Shown one piece after another: positions 46,799 to 60,300 of a stretch of 64,000 nt of DNA. Both the position numbers and the translations under genes were made by a program. How positions within the stretch are numbered: the stretch's first letter is position 1; each line of letters starts with the position of its first letter. The DNA lies in assembly GCF_048771995.1 (NCBI RefSeq), contig NC_133036.1, positions 19,069,001-19,133,000 of the forward strand, in the 5' to 3' direction. Below the pieces are notes generated by a model that saw only the letters and a program-made list of their open reading frames with translations, had not been told where the DNA came from and searched no databases. The DNA is from Taeniopygia guttata (Eukaryota; Chordata; Aves; Passeriformes; Estrildidae).

Positions 46799-47070
46799 CA
46801 CAGGTGTGAGAACCAGGGTCCCACTGCCCACACAGGTGTGTGAGAACCAGGGTCCCACTGCCCACACAGGTGTGAGAACCAGGGTCCCACTGCCCACACA
46901 GGTGTGTGAGAACCAGGGTCCCACTGCCCACACAGGTGTGTGAGAACCAGGGTCCCACTGCCCACACAGGTGTGAGAACCAGGGTCCCACTGCCCACACA
47001 GGTGTGTGAGAACCAGGGTCCCACTGCCCACACAGGTGTGTGAGAACCAGGGTCCCACTGCCCACACAGG
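46799..47070. repeat. Minisatellite, 32/34-bp unit, 8 copies, in the GARRE1 3' UTR
   Basis: Eight copies of GTGAGAACCAGGGTCCCACT followed by GCCCACACAG. Units are 32 bp (one GT before GAGAACC) or 34 bp (an extra TG), arranged irregularly. Copies are otherwise almost identical, so the array is young. Open frames (for example repeated TCVGSGTLVL) are artefacts. Confidence 0.95.
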
Positions 47071-47722
47071 TGCCATCTATGTCAAGCAGCTCAGGTAATG
47101 TTGAAGACACAAGGCTGAGTGGTTCTGCTGATCCTACAGCAAGGAAACTGCCACAAAACTCCGTTTTGCAACTGTTTCTGCAGCAGTTCCCAGATGAACT
47201 CACTTGTGTAGCACAGGAAAAGCTGCTGTTGCACTTCATTTTAAAAAAGCTGCCCACGGGCTGTAATGGAGAATACAAAGGTTCTACAGCTTGTCCTTTA
47301 TAAATTTAAACACAGTGTTGAGCAAAGTGACCACTATATATTTGCTTCAACATATTCAATGTGTTTCAGTAAGATGTTTTAACTATAAATCTATATGAAA
47401 AATAGCTATAAAATACAGTGTTTCTTGTATGGTAGTCCTTCAGCAGTTCTTTTTAGAAAAAAAAAATGTCTTGAAAGTAAAGGCAATTACACATTTTTAA
47501 AAGCATTTCTACATCACAGTTTTGGGCTGTTTCATGTACACCAAACATATTGGCCATTTTTGCTCAGCACTGTAACTCAGAATCCAAGAGTTTGTCTATG
47601 TCACCCAAACCCCCTCAATCCCACACCAAGAGAGAAACAGGATATAGCCAACACAGCACTGTGAATCAAAGTAACGTAATTTTCATTTGGCCCTGGGCTG
47701 CATTTTCCAGTACCAAGAGCAG

Positions 47723-48040
47723 TTAGTACTGGTGCAGGTAAGATGGTCTGCGCTCGTGCTTTACTGGGAACGATTTGAAGCCCTTGTTGATCTGTTTGTG
47801 CTGGGAAGCCTGTTGGGATTGCTGCTGCTGCTGCGCGTAGGCGAAGCTGGAGGAGAGGCCGGCGGCCGGGGCGCAGTCGCTGGCCCACAGGGGCGACTGC
47901 AGCATCTGCATGGTGTCGCTCCACTGGCTCACCGAGCTGCTCATGGGGTACAGGGCCGCGCTCTGGCTGGGCAGCGTGCTCGGCACGGAGGATGTGTGCT
48001 GCCACGGGGCCTTGGGAGGCCAGGTTTTGGTCTTGTTATC
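47723..48040 (-). CDS. GARRE1: GARRE1 last coding exon
   Basis: Acceptor TTCTCAG. Encodes [15 protein letters not shown], an unusual Gln-rich segment ([17 protein letters not shown]) where I recall human having Pro-rich sequence, then [10 protein letters not shown] and TAA at 47723-47725. Confidence 0.94.
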   Translation of the reverse strand, partial: DNKTKTWPPKAPWQHTSSVPSTLPSQSAALYPMSSSVSQWSDTMQMLQSPLWASDCAPAAGLSSSFAYAQQQQQSQQASQHKQINKGFKSFPVKHERRPSYLHQY

Positions 48041-51000
48041 CTGAGAACACAAAATGAGTTGGGGGTGCTTTCATTTAATAACAGAATGCTGCTTTTTGGA
48101 GACAAGACTTAACACACCTTATCACCTTCTTGAGGTATTTTCACAAGATTAGTTTATTATTTGAAAGCCAAACTGATGCATACTGATAACACTCTTGAAT
48201 TCTTAAAAAAAAACCTGTTAAACATTTGCTTCAGCTTGATGCACAGTGGCCCCACTGAAAGGGAAAAAGCAAATTATTTCCACTTTTAGTATATTAAGCT
48301 TGGTGACTGACAAAAGCATCTCATGTGTGCTTGAGTGCAGATGGTTTAGCTTTTCACTGAAGTAAACAATCTGGAGATACAGATGCTTTTCCAGCTGACT
48401 GCCTCACAGAGACCCACCGCAAATGCCAGCAGAAGGGACCAAGCAAAGCCACGCTGAGCTCACCTGACTGCGGTCATCTGCTGCAGAGAGGAGTGGGGGC
48501 GATGGCAGCGTGCTGGGCTCCTGTTCACCACTGCTGTGTTTTCTGCCCAGAAGGAGAGAGACATTTACTTTTTGGTTTTAAACGAGTCACCCTCATTAAT
48601 CTGCCACTGGCACAGATCAGCCTGCCTACAGTACTGTTTTCAGAAACATCCAGTTTAATGTACTTGTTATTCAGCACAGGTAAAAGCAACAATACATAAA
48701 TTGTTAGGGACATAACAATGCAGTGGTTCTTGGAGCTACAGCTTCAACATTTTTGTAGAGGTGACAGGAAGCTGGGATAGACTTTTGCCCACATTCAAGA
48801 AATCTACCAGAAATTGTGTTTTTTCTTCTGTTACCTACTCTTGTGCCTAGGCTTCTTTTGGGTTTTTAAAGTATCTTTTCTGAAATAACCTTCTATATAA
48901 GACAAAAGACTAGTTGAGGAAGTGAAACATCTGCTGAAGCACAGTTATTTTACTGAAGAAAAATGTTCTACCTTCAGTTTAAATTTGTGATCTAACGCCT
49001 AGTTATCAAATAGAAATCTCTGACCAGATCTGCATTCTGGAAGGTTTTTTTCCTTGGTTTTTTTTTTTTTGTTTGTTTGTTTGTTTTTTTTTGGTTTGGT
49101 TTGGTTTGTCTGTTTGTTTTGGGGTTTTTCTTCTGTTTTTTTGTTTTGGTTGGTTGGTTTTTTTAGGAGGAGTAATTAAGGGCATGGGTTTGGATTAAAG
49201 CAGAATCTTTTATTTCATCCTTTTTGGAAAAAACCTAATCAGCATGCTCCAGTCAGGCTCCCATAGGTAAGCAGCCCTTTGCAGGTCACCTTTAGCACAC
49301 TCGACCCTTCTACCTCCTCTTACCGCCCAGCTTTAGCTCTGGTTTGCTGTCAGGCCCTCGCCAACAGAACACTGTTCTTCCTACCGGTAACAGGAGACAG
49401 CAGTACTGTTACTTCGGCTGAGGTTTTGGTCAATGAAGCACCTCTTGGGAAACTTTCTTCTGCTCTCTTTAGAGCACTACATAAACCACATGCTTTTCTT
49501 CTTGCACCATCATCAGTCTCCAGCTATCTGCTGGCCTGGCATGTTAAGTCAGCCTTATGTGTCTGTTTTCCTTCCCTGCTGCTTTTTAAAAAAAATACAA
49601 TTACTCCTTTTTCTGTGACTGTTTATGAGATGGCTCTTTCCTATTAATTTCAATTTAACATTCAGTGAAGCTCAATTTTTGTTCCCTCCCTATTAAGTCA
49701 TGGCTAAGTGTAAAGATTCAGAAAGTAGCTACTCTTACTCCTTTCTGATAATACATACAAAAATAGCTATCCAGGTAGAAACTGTGAGAAACTGGCACTG
49801 ACTTTTTTTTAATTCACCAAAAAGCAGACAGACAATCTTGTATCTATATACTGACTCCAAATTACTCTGTGACTCCAAACAAATATTTGGCCACTTATTT
49901 AATTTTTAGAAAAGACTGAAAAATAGTTTGAGAGAACAATTCCCGACTGGAATTGGGTTGGTATTCGTGCTTCATCTTGTGCCTTTTGTTACTATTGTTC
50001 TAACTACCCTCTGCTGTGCAATCACTGAGGTTCCAAAGACACCGAGCCTCCAGCCCTTTAGAAAAGCAGAATTGCTGTTATTCACACTACTGATAGAAAT
50101 GGACTGTTGGTAGCTGGAAATCCTGGCTTCGTTTTTCCATTACTGAAATGATTTACAAAGGCAGTCTGGCCTTCTCTTCCTGCTGTAAGAAACAGAGGAT
50201 TAAGCAGGCGTGTCTTTCCTACTCCCAGGGCAGCAGCAGCCAAGGTGAGAAGTCCCCACCAGGGTAGTGGCAGCTCCTCCCCAGTGCCACGCGCTGCAGC
50301 TGAGGCCAGGGAAGACACCCAAAGGCACCCAAAGGCACCGTGTCAGGCCCAGCTGCAGCCAGGCACTCCACAGAACCACTGAGGATCTCATGAAGCCCCA
50401 GGAAGGCATCCAAAGGAGACTCTCATGGAAGAGGGAAAGCATCAGATCTTTCCCAGACCTTCAGTGAACAGCTGGCTGTTTGCACAGTGCTGGTTTGTAC
50501 AAGCAGAAAGCTGCTAATACAACCGACTTCCCCGGAATCCCCCAGTCCACATCACCAGTGTAGTAGCCACAAAACTAGTACCTTCTCCACAAACTCATGT
50601 TTGTGGAGACTTGTCCCATTGGCAGGAATTTCCTTGGTCTGGCTACTCAAATGAAATTACATATAAACAAAAAGAATCTTACAAAGTGGTCTGTTTCTAT
50701 TAATTGTGCTCACCTCCTCTGCTTTACAGCAGCAACAAGGTCTGGCCCTGAGAACATGGAGAACAAACTGTCTCCGTTAGCTGAGGAGGTCTCATCGCTT
50801 GAGCTGGCAGAGTCTCCTTGAGTACCAGACCAGCTGTTTGTCACATCACTGCAAGACAGAAAGTTGTGTTAGTCCTTGTATTTACAATGCCTGGTCCAGA
50901 CTGTGTGCCACAGTTGTGCTGAATCTTTGTCACAGGTGATACCTCAGAGCAGAACATTTCAGTACTTGGTAAAATGTGTCAGTAATACTTTTACTAGTTC

Positions 51001-54000
51001 TGAGTGGTCACATTAACTGCTCTGTTACAGCCTCTTGACATATCTTTAACTACAATAATTATATCAATTAGAAGCACCTCTCCTGGTCAGGAAGGAGAAA
51101 CAAGTGATGCTTGGTTTTGGAATCACTAAGTACTTGACTTTTTCACTGCAAAACTGAGCTAGAACACATATCCATCCTACTCTTCTACACTAGAGACTCA
51201 CAGCTCTTACATTATGGACAAATGGACAGAGAATCTTGAAATGCTTCTTGTGTAGTATATAGTTAAGTAATTTGGAAGATATTAAAAACTACAAATATGC
51301 CTGCTTTGAGGTACCTGCCTTTTAGAAGCAGTGGCTAAAATCTGGAAAACTGAATTCAATCAGGCTTTGACAGCATCACTTTTCATTAAAACTAGGTCTT
51401 AAAGCTGTTTTCAAATTACTCAGAGAAAACTCTCCTGAATACATCTGGGCTATAGATTCCTTATTTGCTCTGCTGGAGACACAGTCAGTGTCCATGCCAC
51501 TCTAAGGATGACATCAAGCATGTCAGTGCCTTGGGATCAGCAAAGCAGGCAGGGTCACAATGCTCACTCTCAACAGTGAAGTGCAGCTTTCACAGATGCA
51601 TCAGCAACTGAAAAAACAACCAGTATTCCCACCTTGTGCCAGGTGTGGGTGCAAAATAAAGTCACACAATAAACCGTGCAGCCTGTCCCGTCTCTTACCC
51701 CTCTGTGAAATACTCGGGGAAGGGCCAGGTTTTATGAGGATCATCAGGAAGAGGCCAGTTGCCACGCGTGGTGCTGGGACGGCGGACGTGCTGTGCTTGC
51801 CTCTTCTGTTGCATAGCCTGGTTCACCCCAGCAACGTAGCGCGCAAACTCGGGATCGGAGCCAACTGAGTGGAAGAAACCAACAAGTCCATTGCTGACAC
51901 TCGGCTATTTCTGCTGCACTTGCCATGCTTTAGCCTTGACCATACCCCACAACAAAGTCATTCCCTCCCTGATGATAAATGCAGCCCGCAGTGGATAGGT
52001 CTTCATGGAGCAGTGAAGAACACTGAAGAGGAGTGTTTTACAAAGATGGGATACGCATCCATGGTGGGTAATAATTATCACATGGAAGTACACCTGCCCC
52101 TTGCATTCCATCAGGGAAATTGTGTTTGCACTATGATCATGTCTGTGCTGAAAGGTCCAATATCAGCAGACACTGATGGAATGGACACTGTACATTTATC
52201 CACACATGTGAAAAAGAGCAGAACAGTTACTGTGGTTGGTACCAGAGTACAACATGATTTCCAGCTATGTTGTGATCCTGCTTGGATCATACTAGAACAC
52301 AGAGCGCCAAAACTGCCTCCTTCCTATAAGGATGAGACGATTCTGACTACAAAATATTTCAGAATAAGAATTACATTTACAGTAAAAAGCAGTTATTTAA
52401 AAATTCTTCCATTCTCAACGTGCTTTTTGTGTCCCAGGCATCCAATAAGGAATAAGCATGGTCTTGAGCAGACACAGCAAAAGCCTTAATCCAAAAGTGT
52501 TTCAAATGCTCCATTGATTAGAGCAAGCAATTGCTGTATTCAAAAGACTGCTGATAATGAGTCACTCACTGAGTTCCCACAGCTTCTCTTTCTTTTGCCT
52601 TGTTTTTCCTCCCTGAGAAAAAAGTTGGCAATCTGACTGGATGTATGGAAAATGTCTAGACTATATGCACAGTAATTGCAGTGGGGAAGTACTGGGCTGC
52701 TGGTTTGCCAGTCTCAGTTGGAGACTGAGTGGAGACTGAAGAACATCCAACAATCACACACAGCTCCAAAGCAGAAATTGCTTTCATCTGACAGCTCCCT
52801 ACATTCATACTGCATTTGGAAGATACATTTCCTTTTTCTCATTTGACACATCCAGAAAAGACCTCCACAATGTTTTGCTGAATGCAAATTAAGAAGACAG
52901 TGAAGAAAACGTACTTTCTCTGCCTCCTTTATTAAGCAAGGACTATCTGAGAGCTGTCTAGGAACAAAACATCCCCACCAGAGCTTGTTCTCCCTCTGAA
53001 ATATCTTTGTCTGTTTAAGATGAGGCTGGAAGCCAGGCAGTCCCTCAGATCTAAGACTAGAGTCTAGATGGATTCTGAAGGACATCCAGGCTTTTTTACC
53101 TGTGGACAGACAGCATTAAGTTCTAAAGTGCTGGTATATTCAAAATAGAGGCTTGTGTTAATTTTTACCTCACTGAAAACATCAGGTGAACAGTTTTTCA
53201 TCAGATAGTTTTTTACTCCAAAAGACTGGTGTTACCAAATTCCTTCTGTTAGCTCTTATTGCAACATTCCTTCATCAGGTTCTTAGTGATGACTAAAGTA
53301 CTACAAAATACGTTGTTGTGACTAGTTAGGCTTTCAACATGAAAAACCATAAATTTCAATTTTATAAATTCTTAATCAGCAGTTTTGCATCTGAAAAGAG
53401 ACATCATTTTCAGACTCTAAAACTATTTATCAAAAAAGTAATGTGGTTTGTTTCAAATGACAAGTGTACAGTCCTAGGAAAACCTGGAAACGAAAAACGG
53501 CTTTCTGTTTTACAAATTTTTGTGTGACACTAAAGCTTAAAATGAAAATTTCTACACCACAGCTCAACCTGGCAAGTTCTATGAAGAAAAGTTCTTTCTA
53601 GTGGAAAAACATTCAGTTGGAAGGATTTTTGTTTGGTTTTGTTTTTTTAAACACCAGATCTGTGAAAAATACTGTCTACTTATTACTACAACTGTAGAAG
53701 CGGGTATCTTAATCCACTGAGCATCAATTATGGAACATGAATAAGTCACATTTTCCAAGTACCACTTTCTACATCCTTGACATTCATCAAATGGAATAAA
53801 ACTATTTGTTTTATGTAGAGCAAAAGGAAAACACTATAGAAATATAATGGATTCAAAATGCTGAGAATGTCAGTCATTTGCATACCAGCCTTCTTTTCCC
53901 TACACACACACTGACTTAGTGCTTGCTGAGAATAATTTTGTCCTTCCTTGGAGGCCGTGATAATCCTTAAATCTATACCCTAAGTATGTTTAAGCAAGAT

Positions 54001-57000
54001 GATGCTAATTCAGACTTACAGTTATTAAGCAAGAAAATGGTGGCTATTTTTGCCATAGAAACTACACTAATTAATCAACTAAGTTGACATAATAACTACC
54101 ATAATTATGAGTCAAAGGAGCTGGTTTGAGACGCCTACACATTCCAAACACAGACAAGTGCAGATGAGCGCGGGAAACTGAGCCCTGCTTTGATAAAAGG
54201 TTTCCCTGTTCTCTGCTCCTCCCTCCAGGCACTTGCCATAAATGCACACTCCAACATTCCCGCAGCTGTGTGCCAGGCCAACAGAAGTTACATTTACAAG
54301 GTAGCAGCTCTGTAAGTTGTTCTTAAATACTACCATCAGAATCACAAATCACAGAATATTCTGAGTTGGAAGGGACCCACAAGGATCACCAAGTCCAGCT
54401 CTCAAGCCAATGACCCACATGTGGATTCATGTCTTACAGTCCATGGTCAATTTCTTGGTTTGTAGCTATTTGTTTGTAACTCTAAAATTTTATCTCAATT
54501 CATCTATATTTACAATTCATTGGTGGTCCAAACACATGGCAAACCTCATGACACTTGCTCTTAAGTCTCTAATCCTTTGACATCCAAATGTTTGATTGCA
54601 GAAACAGCTGTGGAACAGGAACCAGTATGACTCCCAGGGAACTGGGGAGCAATGGAGAGAGAATGGGGGACATGGGAAAGATGCAACCCGGCTGTATCCC
54701 CAGGTTACTGCTAAAGAGCAGGAAGAATAATTCTGTGGAGAGGGAACACGCCTGAGTTTGATTTTAAACAGTTTTACAAATTACATATGGGAACATAATC
54801 TGTAAGTATCTTTTCAGTACTCTGCTGTGCTCCATATAGGAAAGGTCAGACTAGTACAACTGGAAAAGGAAACAAGGAATTGGTTCCCATTCTTGCTTAT
54901 GAATGAGAGTTTTAAGATCACCTTCTGTTAAAAAAGCAAATAAGCACATACACAAATCCCTGCTTGCCCTGGTCAGCACCCTTACATCCAGTGGGCAGCA
55001 CGGGGAAATGACAGTTATCGCCAGTAATATCTCACAGTATTCTTTTACAAAAGACCCTTTAAAAAAGCATAATAAAGGAAAAGACACACACCTGCAGGGT
55101 CAAAAGGCAGGATTTCTCCCAACATCCCAAACACTCCATCAGTTTGGTCACGATTTGGCCATGTGTTGTTTCTAGGTCCTTGTGGTTTCTGTCCTAACAT
55201 CTCTGCCATCATATTGTCCATATAGCTGCTCACAAGACCCAAGCTGTACAAATCAGAGCTTAAATCTGAAAAACCAGGATTGTTCCACTGATTTATATGA
55301 GACAATCCAGCTCCAACAGCCGGAGCTTGCTGCTGTGAGGAATTACTGAGCCATTTGGCAGGTACACGTTGCTGTGGTCCAATAGGCTGAAGCAAGTGTT
55401 GGTAATACTGCATTTGCTGCTTTTGGGACTGCTGCTGGGACAAGCCTTGCTGAGGAGGATGCAGTGGGGTGTGAGACACAGACTGCGGCTGCTGTTGAAC
55501 TGCTCCTGACTTTTGTTCTGTTGCTGTAGAGGATGCAACAGAGTTCCTTCTTTTCACCATCGGAGAGGTCTGCTGGGATTTGCCCATGTTAAAACCAGAC
55601 AAGAAATCTATAACATCTTGCATTTCTTGGTCAGTTGGTAAATTCATACCTTTGTCATCCTTGCCATCATCTGGTTTGAAGAAGCTGTCCCGTCTTTCCA
55701 CTAGAAACCCATTGACGAGCTGGTTATTTGTGCTCTGCACCGGCTGCAGGGCCTCTGCGCTCCGAGGGAAGTTCCCAATGTTCAGGATGTTCTGCAACCG
55801 TGCGTCCATGTTAGTGGGCATTTTAGCTTTCTCCTCTGAGCTGGAACTTATGAAGACGTTTTTGGAAGGTGTATTGGGGATTGAGTAACTTCCTGTGTTA
55901 CTTGTACTAGTGCAGGAAGTTTTTTTTGTAAACCGTGAAGTCAATTTTGAGAATGTCTTTTGCAGACCCCCTGAAGATTTGCTCCCATTCCCCGATGGCA
56001 TGTCAACTTGGCTCCCAAATTCTGAGATTTCACGCTGTAACTGGATCTGAATACAAGGCAAAGCTTGCTCTCTGCATCAATAAAAAAACATGTATATCAA
56101 ACCACCTAATACATAACTGAGTTTGTACTTTGGGGGAAAACATGTATTTCGATAATAGCTCAAGAAAGAAACAACAGCAAAGACTGCCAAGTCTACCAGC
56201 TACTTCTTATGGTAACAAAGCAAATTATTCCTCATATTTGCAATACTTTCAACTCCTTGAATTTTAGTTGTGCTTCGAGACCTAAATGGAGACCAATTCA
56301 ATATAAATAAAGTCTTTTTGTAAGAGAGAAGCAAATACTTTTTAACCCTTGGATATGCCGCTGGTTTGGTTTTAAGCAGTCTCCTGTATCTCTGGATGTA
56401 CCCAGAAGGTATCTGTGGGGATTAACAGTGTCTCGCTCTCAGGTTGGCTCCTGTTTTCTCCTTCTGATGAGCTGGCACTACCAAATCCCTCAGCACAGAT
56501 TATTCAACGACAGCTTAGTTTGAACTAGAAAAGAGATGTACCTTCCTTCCTTCCACCTGTGTGTATCAAACACAGCAGTATACAGCACATCCACCAGCCC
56601 CAAAGTCTTCTCCGGATCCAGACTCCTCTGTAGCAAAGACATTGTTGCTGGATCTTCTTTCAGACACCTGTCATCATTATGTTTAAATTAGAAATGAAAA
56701 TGCTCATTTTTTTACATTAAACAATTCTACCATATCAATCAGAACACAGAAGGCCAATAGCTGCACTCCTGCAGTACACAGGAATGTCTAGGGGTTCCTG
56801 GGCTGCAGCCTGAGCTCTGCCTGCTGTGGAGCACAGAGCTAAGCTAACTGCAAGGTTCAGCAGTGCACTGTGCTGAGATCGTCACTGACAAGAGCTCTTC
56901 AGCAGGCACAGTTCAGGCCCGGCAGCGACGGACACAAACACCACAGGGCAGGAGCCTGACACAAGCCAGCACACGGCGGGTCCTGGCGGATGGATCCGCA

Positions 57001-57360
57001 CAGCCCGCAGCGGCGGCGGAGCCGGACCGGGAGCGCGGGGCTCGGGCGCGCTGCGCCAGCAGGGGGCGCTGCCCCGCGGCGATCCACCGACAGCGGGACA
57101 CCGCGGGGCAGCGACACACGGCACCGCCACACCGCGACACACGGACACACAGACACTGACACACACACAGACATACACACACACACAGACATACAGACTG
57201 ACACACAGACAGACACACACACAGACACTGACACACACACACACACAGACATCCACACACACAGAGACATACACACACACAGACATACACACACACACAG
57301 ACATACACACACACACACACACACATACACACACACACACACAGACATACACACACACAG

Positions 57361-57392
<32 letters not shown>

Positions 57393-60300
57393 TGACACAC
57401 AGACATACACACACAGACAGACATACACACACACACAGACATGCACACACACACAGACATACACACACACACAGACATACACACACACACAGACACACAC
57501 AGACATACACACACACACACACACACAGAGACATACACACACAGACAGACATACACACACACACAGACATGCACACACACACAGACATACACACACACAC
57601 AGACACACACAGACATACACACACACAGACAGACATACACACACACACAGACACACACAGACATACACACACACACACACACACACATACACACACACAC
57701 AGACACTGACACACACACACACAGACACTGACACACACACACAGACATACACACAGACACTGACACACACACACACAGACACTGACACACACACACAGAC
57801 ATATACACACACACACACACAGACATACACACACAGACACACACACACACAGACACATACACACACACAGACATACACACACACACACAGACATACACAC
57901 ACACTGACATCCACACACACACACACACACACATACTGACACACATACACACACACTCTCGGTCCTTCTTCCCCTCCCCGCGGGACACTCTTTCCTTCCT
58001 TCCCCCGGGCAGCAGCACCAGGACACACACCGTACATGCATACATGCATTCCTTTTTTCCTTCCTCCCCTCTCCCGGGACACAGCACCGGGACTCTCCTC
58101 CCTCTGGGCGTGCCACCGGCACCACTAGGAACAGGCTGCCTCTGTAAGGAGTCAAGTGAATCAAATGTGTTGTACTGAAATTCCTAACACTGACTCCTTC
58201 CGAGTTAGAGACAAGTGCTGCCATTGCTTCCTGTTCCCACTCTTTGAACGGGAAGAATTCCTCACCAACTGCAGATCAACCATTCTCTACCAGGCAGTCA
58301 CCTAAACTGGTAGAAACAGCATCTCTCGGAGCCCAGAGGTCCCCAGTTTGTGACAGCACCTGAAGAACAGCCCAGTGAAGAAAGAGCAAAGGCTCTCACA
58401 TTAACTCAGCTGATTCTTGGCCTTTCTGGGCTACAGCTGGGACGTGCCAGGGTGGAGCACAACAGGAGTACGGGTAGGTTATTATTTCTGAAACCTTGTC
58501 TTTTATCATCAAGCTTTTACATTTTCTGCAAGTCTCAGTGCCCCAGCACTGCCTCTCTTGCCTTACGTCCCACAGAGGAATGGAGATGTTCAACCAGCCC
58601 AGAAAGAGATGCACATAATTGTGCACGTTCTCTCTTCCATTTGTACTGCAACAGTTTTCCCCACGTACTTCAGTCACAATCTGCAATACAGTATTTTTAT
58701 TTACCATGTTGATGGAACTTGCACCACAATTCTTGATCCTTCTAAACTTATCTGAGGAGCATAGGCTTCTTTATTTTCAATCTGTGCAGTGTCCACAACC
58801 ACCTAGCAAATACAATAAAAGAGAAAAAATTTTAAGGATTAGTTATTTTATCACCCCTTGTAGTTGAACTCCAATAATCTCCCCTCCCAGTCATGCTACA
58901 GATATAGAAAACCCAAAATAAAACCAAACCAACTCACTAAATCATTGTGAATTTATTTTAATATATAATTAGTTTAGTACAGAAACCTGTATTTCAAGGA
59001 CTCAGTTCTTCTCAGTTACATCCTGTAGTAATGCACCACTATGTCATTACCAGCTGCTCTGCCTCCCTGCTGGTGGCTCTCATTGGCTTCACACAACAGG
59101 CCTCATTTTTGAGAAGTTCAGCACAGTCTTTAAGAGCTCCCAAACACCTACTCAGCAAAATGTTTTAAATAATTTCACTGTAGTGCATGGTATAATATAA
59201 ACAAGTAATATCCAGCCAGAAACCCTTCAAAATTCCTAACATAAATCCCCCCTTTCAAGGTTATAAAATTCCACACCAGCATTTCTCTATTCTACCTAAT
59301 GAAACTGTACTAATATTAATTCCTAATTAAATAAAGAGAAGGGATTGTTCAGTTTGTTGGACTCTGAGCCACCTGTAAGATGTCATGAAGACATATGGAA
59401 GAGGAAAGTCTTGAAAACCAACCCTGTGTCACGAATCTTTCTTTTCAGACAACTTTTCAGAAAAGGAATGGATTCACTTCAGCTTCATTTAGCTTTTAAT
59501 TTACTGATAGTAAGTTCCATATTTGGTTCAGGCTTTCTGTTGTTGCCCAGTCACCGTGGGTTGGCCTTTTTGATAATTTCCATAATTTCCTATTTTGGTC
59601 ATGCTGAAACAGCAGCTTTTTGGCAGCAGTCAGCAGTCCTTGCTTCAGTGACTAGCAGATTGGCTGTATCATTTATCCTTGAAATGGCAAAAGCCCTCAG
59701 GTATAAATAAGCCTCAAGGGACATTATTGACTTTGTTGCCATCACCTAACCTACCACTGGTCCTGCTCCTAACTGGTTGTCTGTTACTGGGTATGAAAAA
59801 ATGTGAAACATAATGCTGAGTTTCTTCTCTCTCACTTTAACAAAACCATCAAATAACACTTAAACATAATTATTTCCCAACTTTCAAAAATTTTAGCATA
59901 AGGCCTTCTTTTCCTTCAGTCAACTCTAAGCATTTGCCCAGGATTATTAAATTTTAAACACATCTAAGCATGGTGACAAAAGGCCACATTATCATCCACC
60001 CCTGAAAATACCTTTCACTTTGTAACAGGACAATTCCAGTAGTCTCTTCTTGGTGTTTGTATATTTTAATTTTATTTAATTTGGTAATCTGCAATTCAGC
60101 CCTATTGCAGGGGTACTTCATAACTGTGATAACAGTTAATAACTGTTAACAGATAACTCCCTATAACTGTGAGAAGGAGAACGAACTCAGAAGTGATTGT
60201 TTTCAGCTCCCAAGAAAAATACAGTCTGCACCTCAGACCTGAAGTCAGACGTAAAAAACTCTGATTCGTGCAGGCCTGTGTCTGGTTCTGGTTTGGTTTG

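Larger units (their letters stand above)
46101..47722 (-). other. GARRE1: GARRE1 3' UTR (extent estimated)
   Basis: Follows the GARRE1 stop on the minus strand. The first minus-strand AATAAA signals are at 46161-46166 and 46124-46129, next to a TA-repeat (about 46132-46156). This suggests a ~1.6-kb UTR. It contains a 32/34-bp minisatellite (46799-47070). The true end is uncertain. Confidence 0.5.

Noticed and set aside
46707-47278. Open frames repeating TCVGSGTLVL
   Set aside because: Repeat translation of the GARRE1 3' UTR minisatellite.
56882-58224. Open frames of several hundred codons on both strands (VCVCVSVC and HTHTDIHT types)
   Set aside because: They are translations of the CA-rich microsatellite and have no complexity beyond it.
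59345-59710. 121-codon hydrophobic open frame in a GARRE1 intron
   Set aside because: No recognised domain, no promoter or splice context, and AT-rich composition that yields hydrophobic chance frames.
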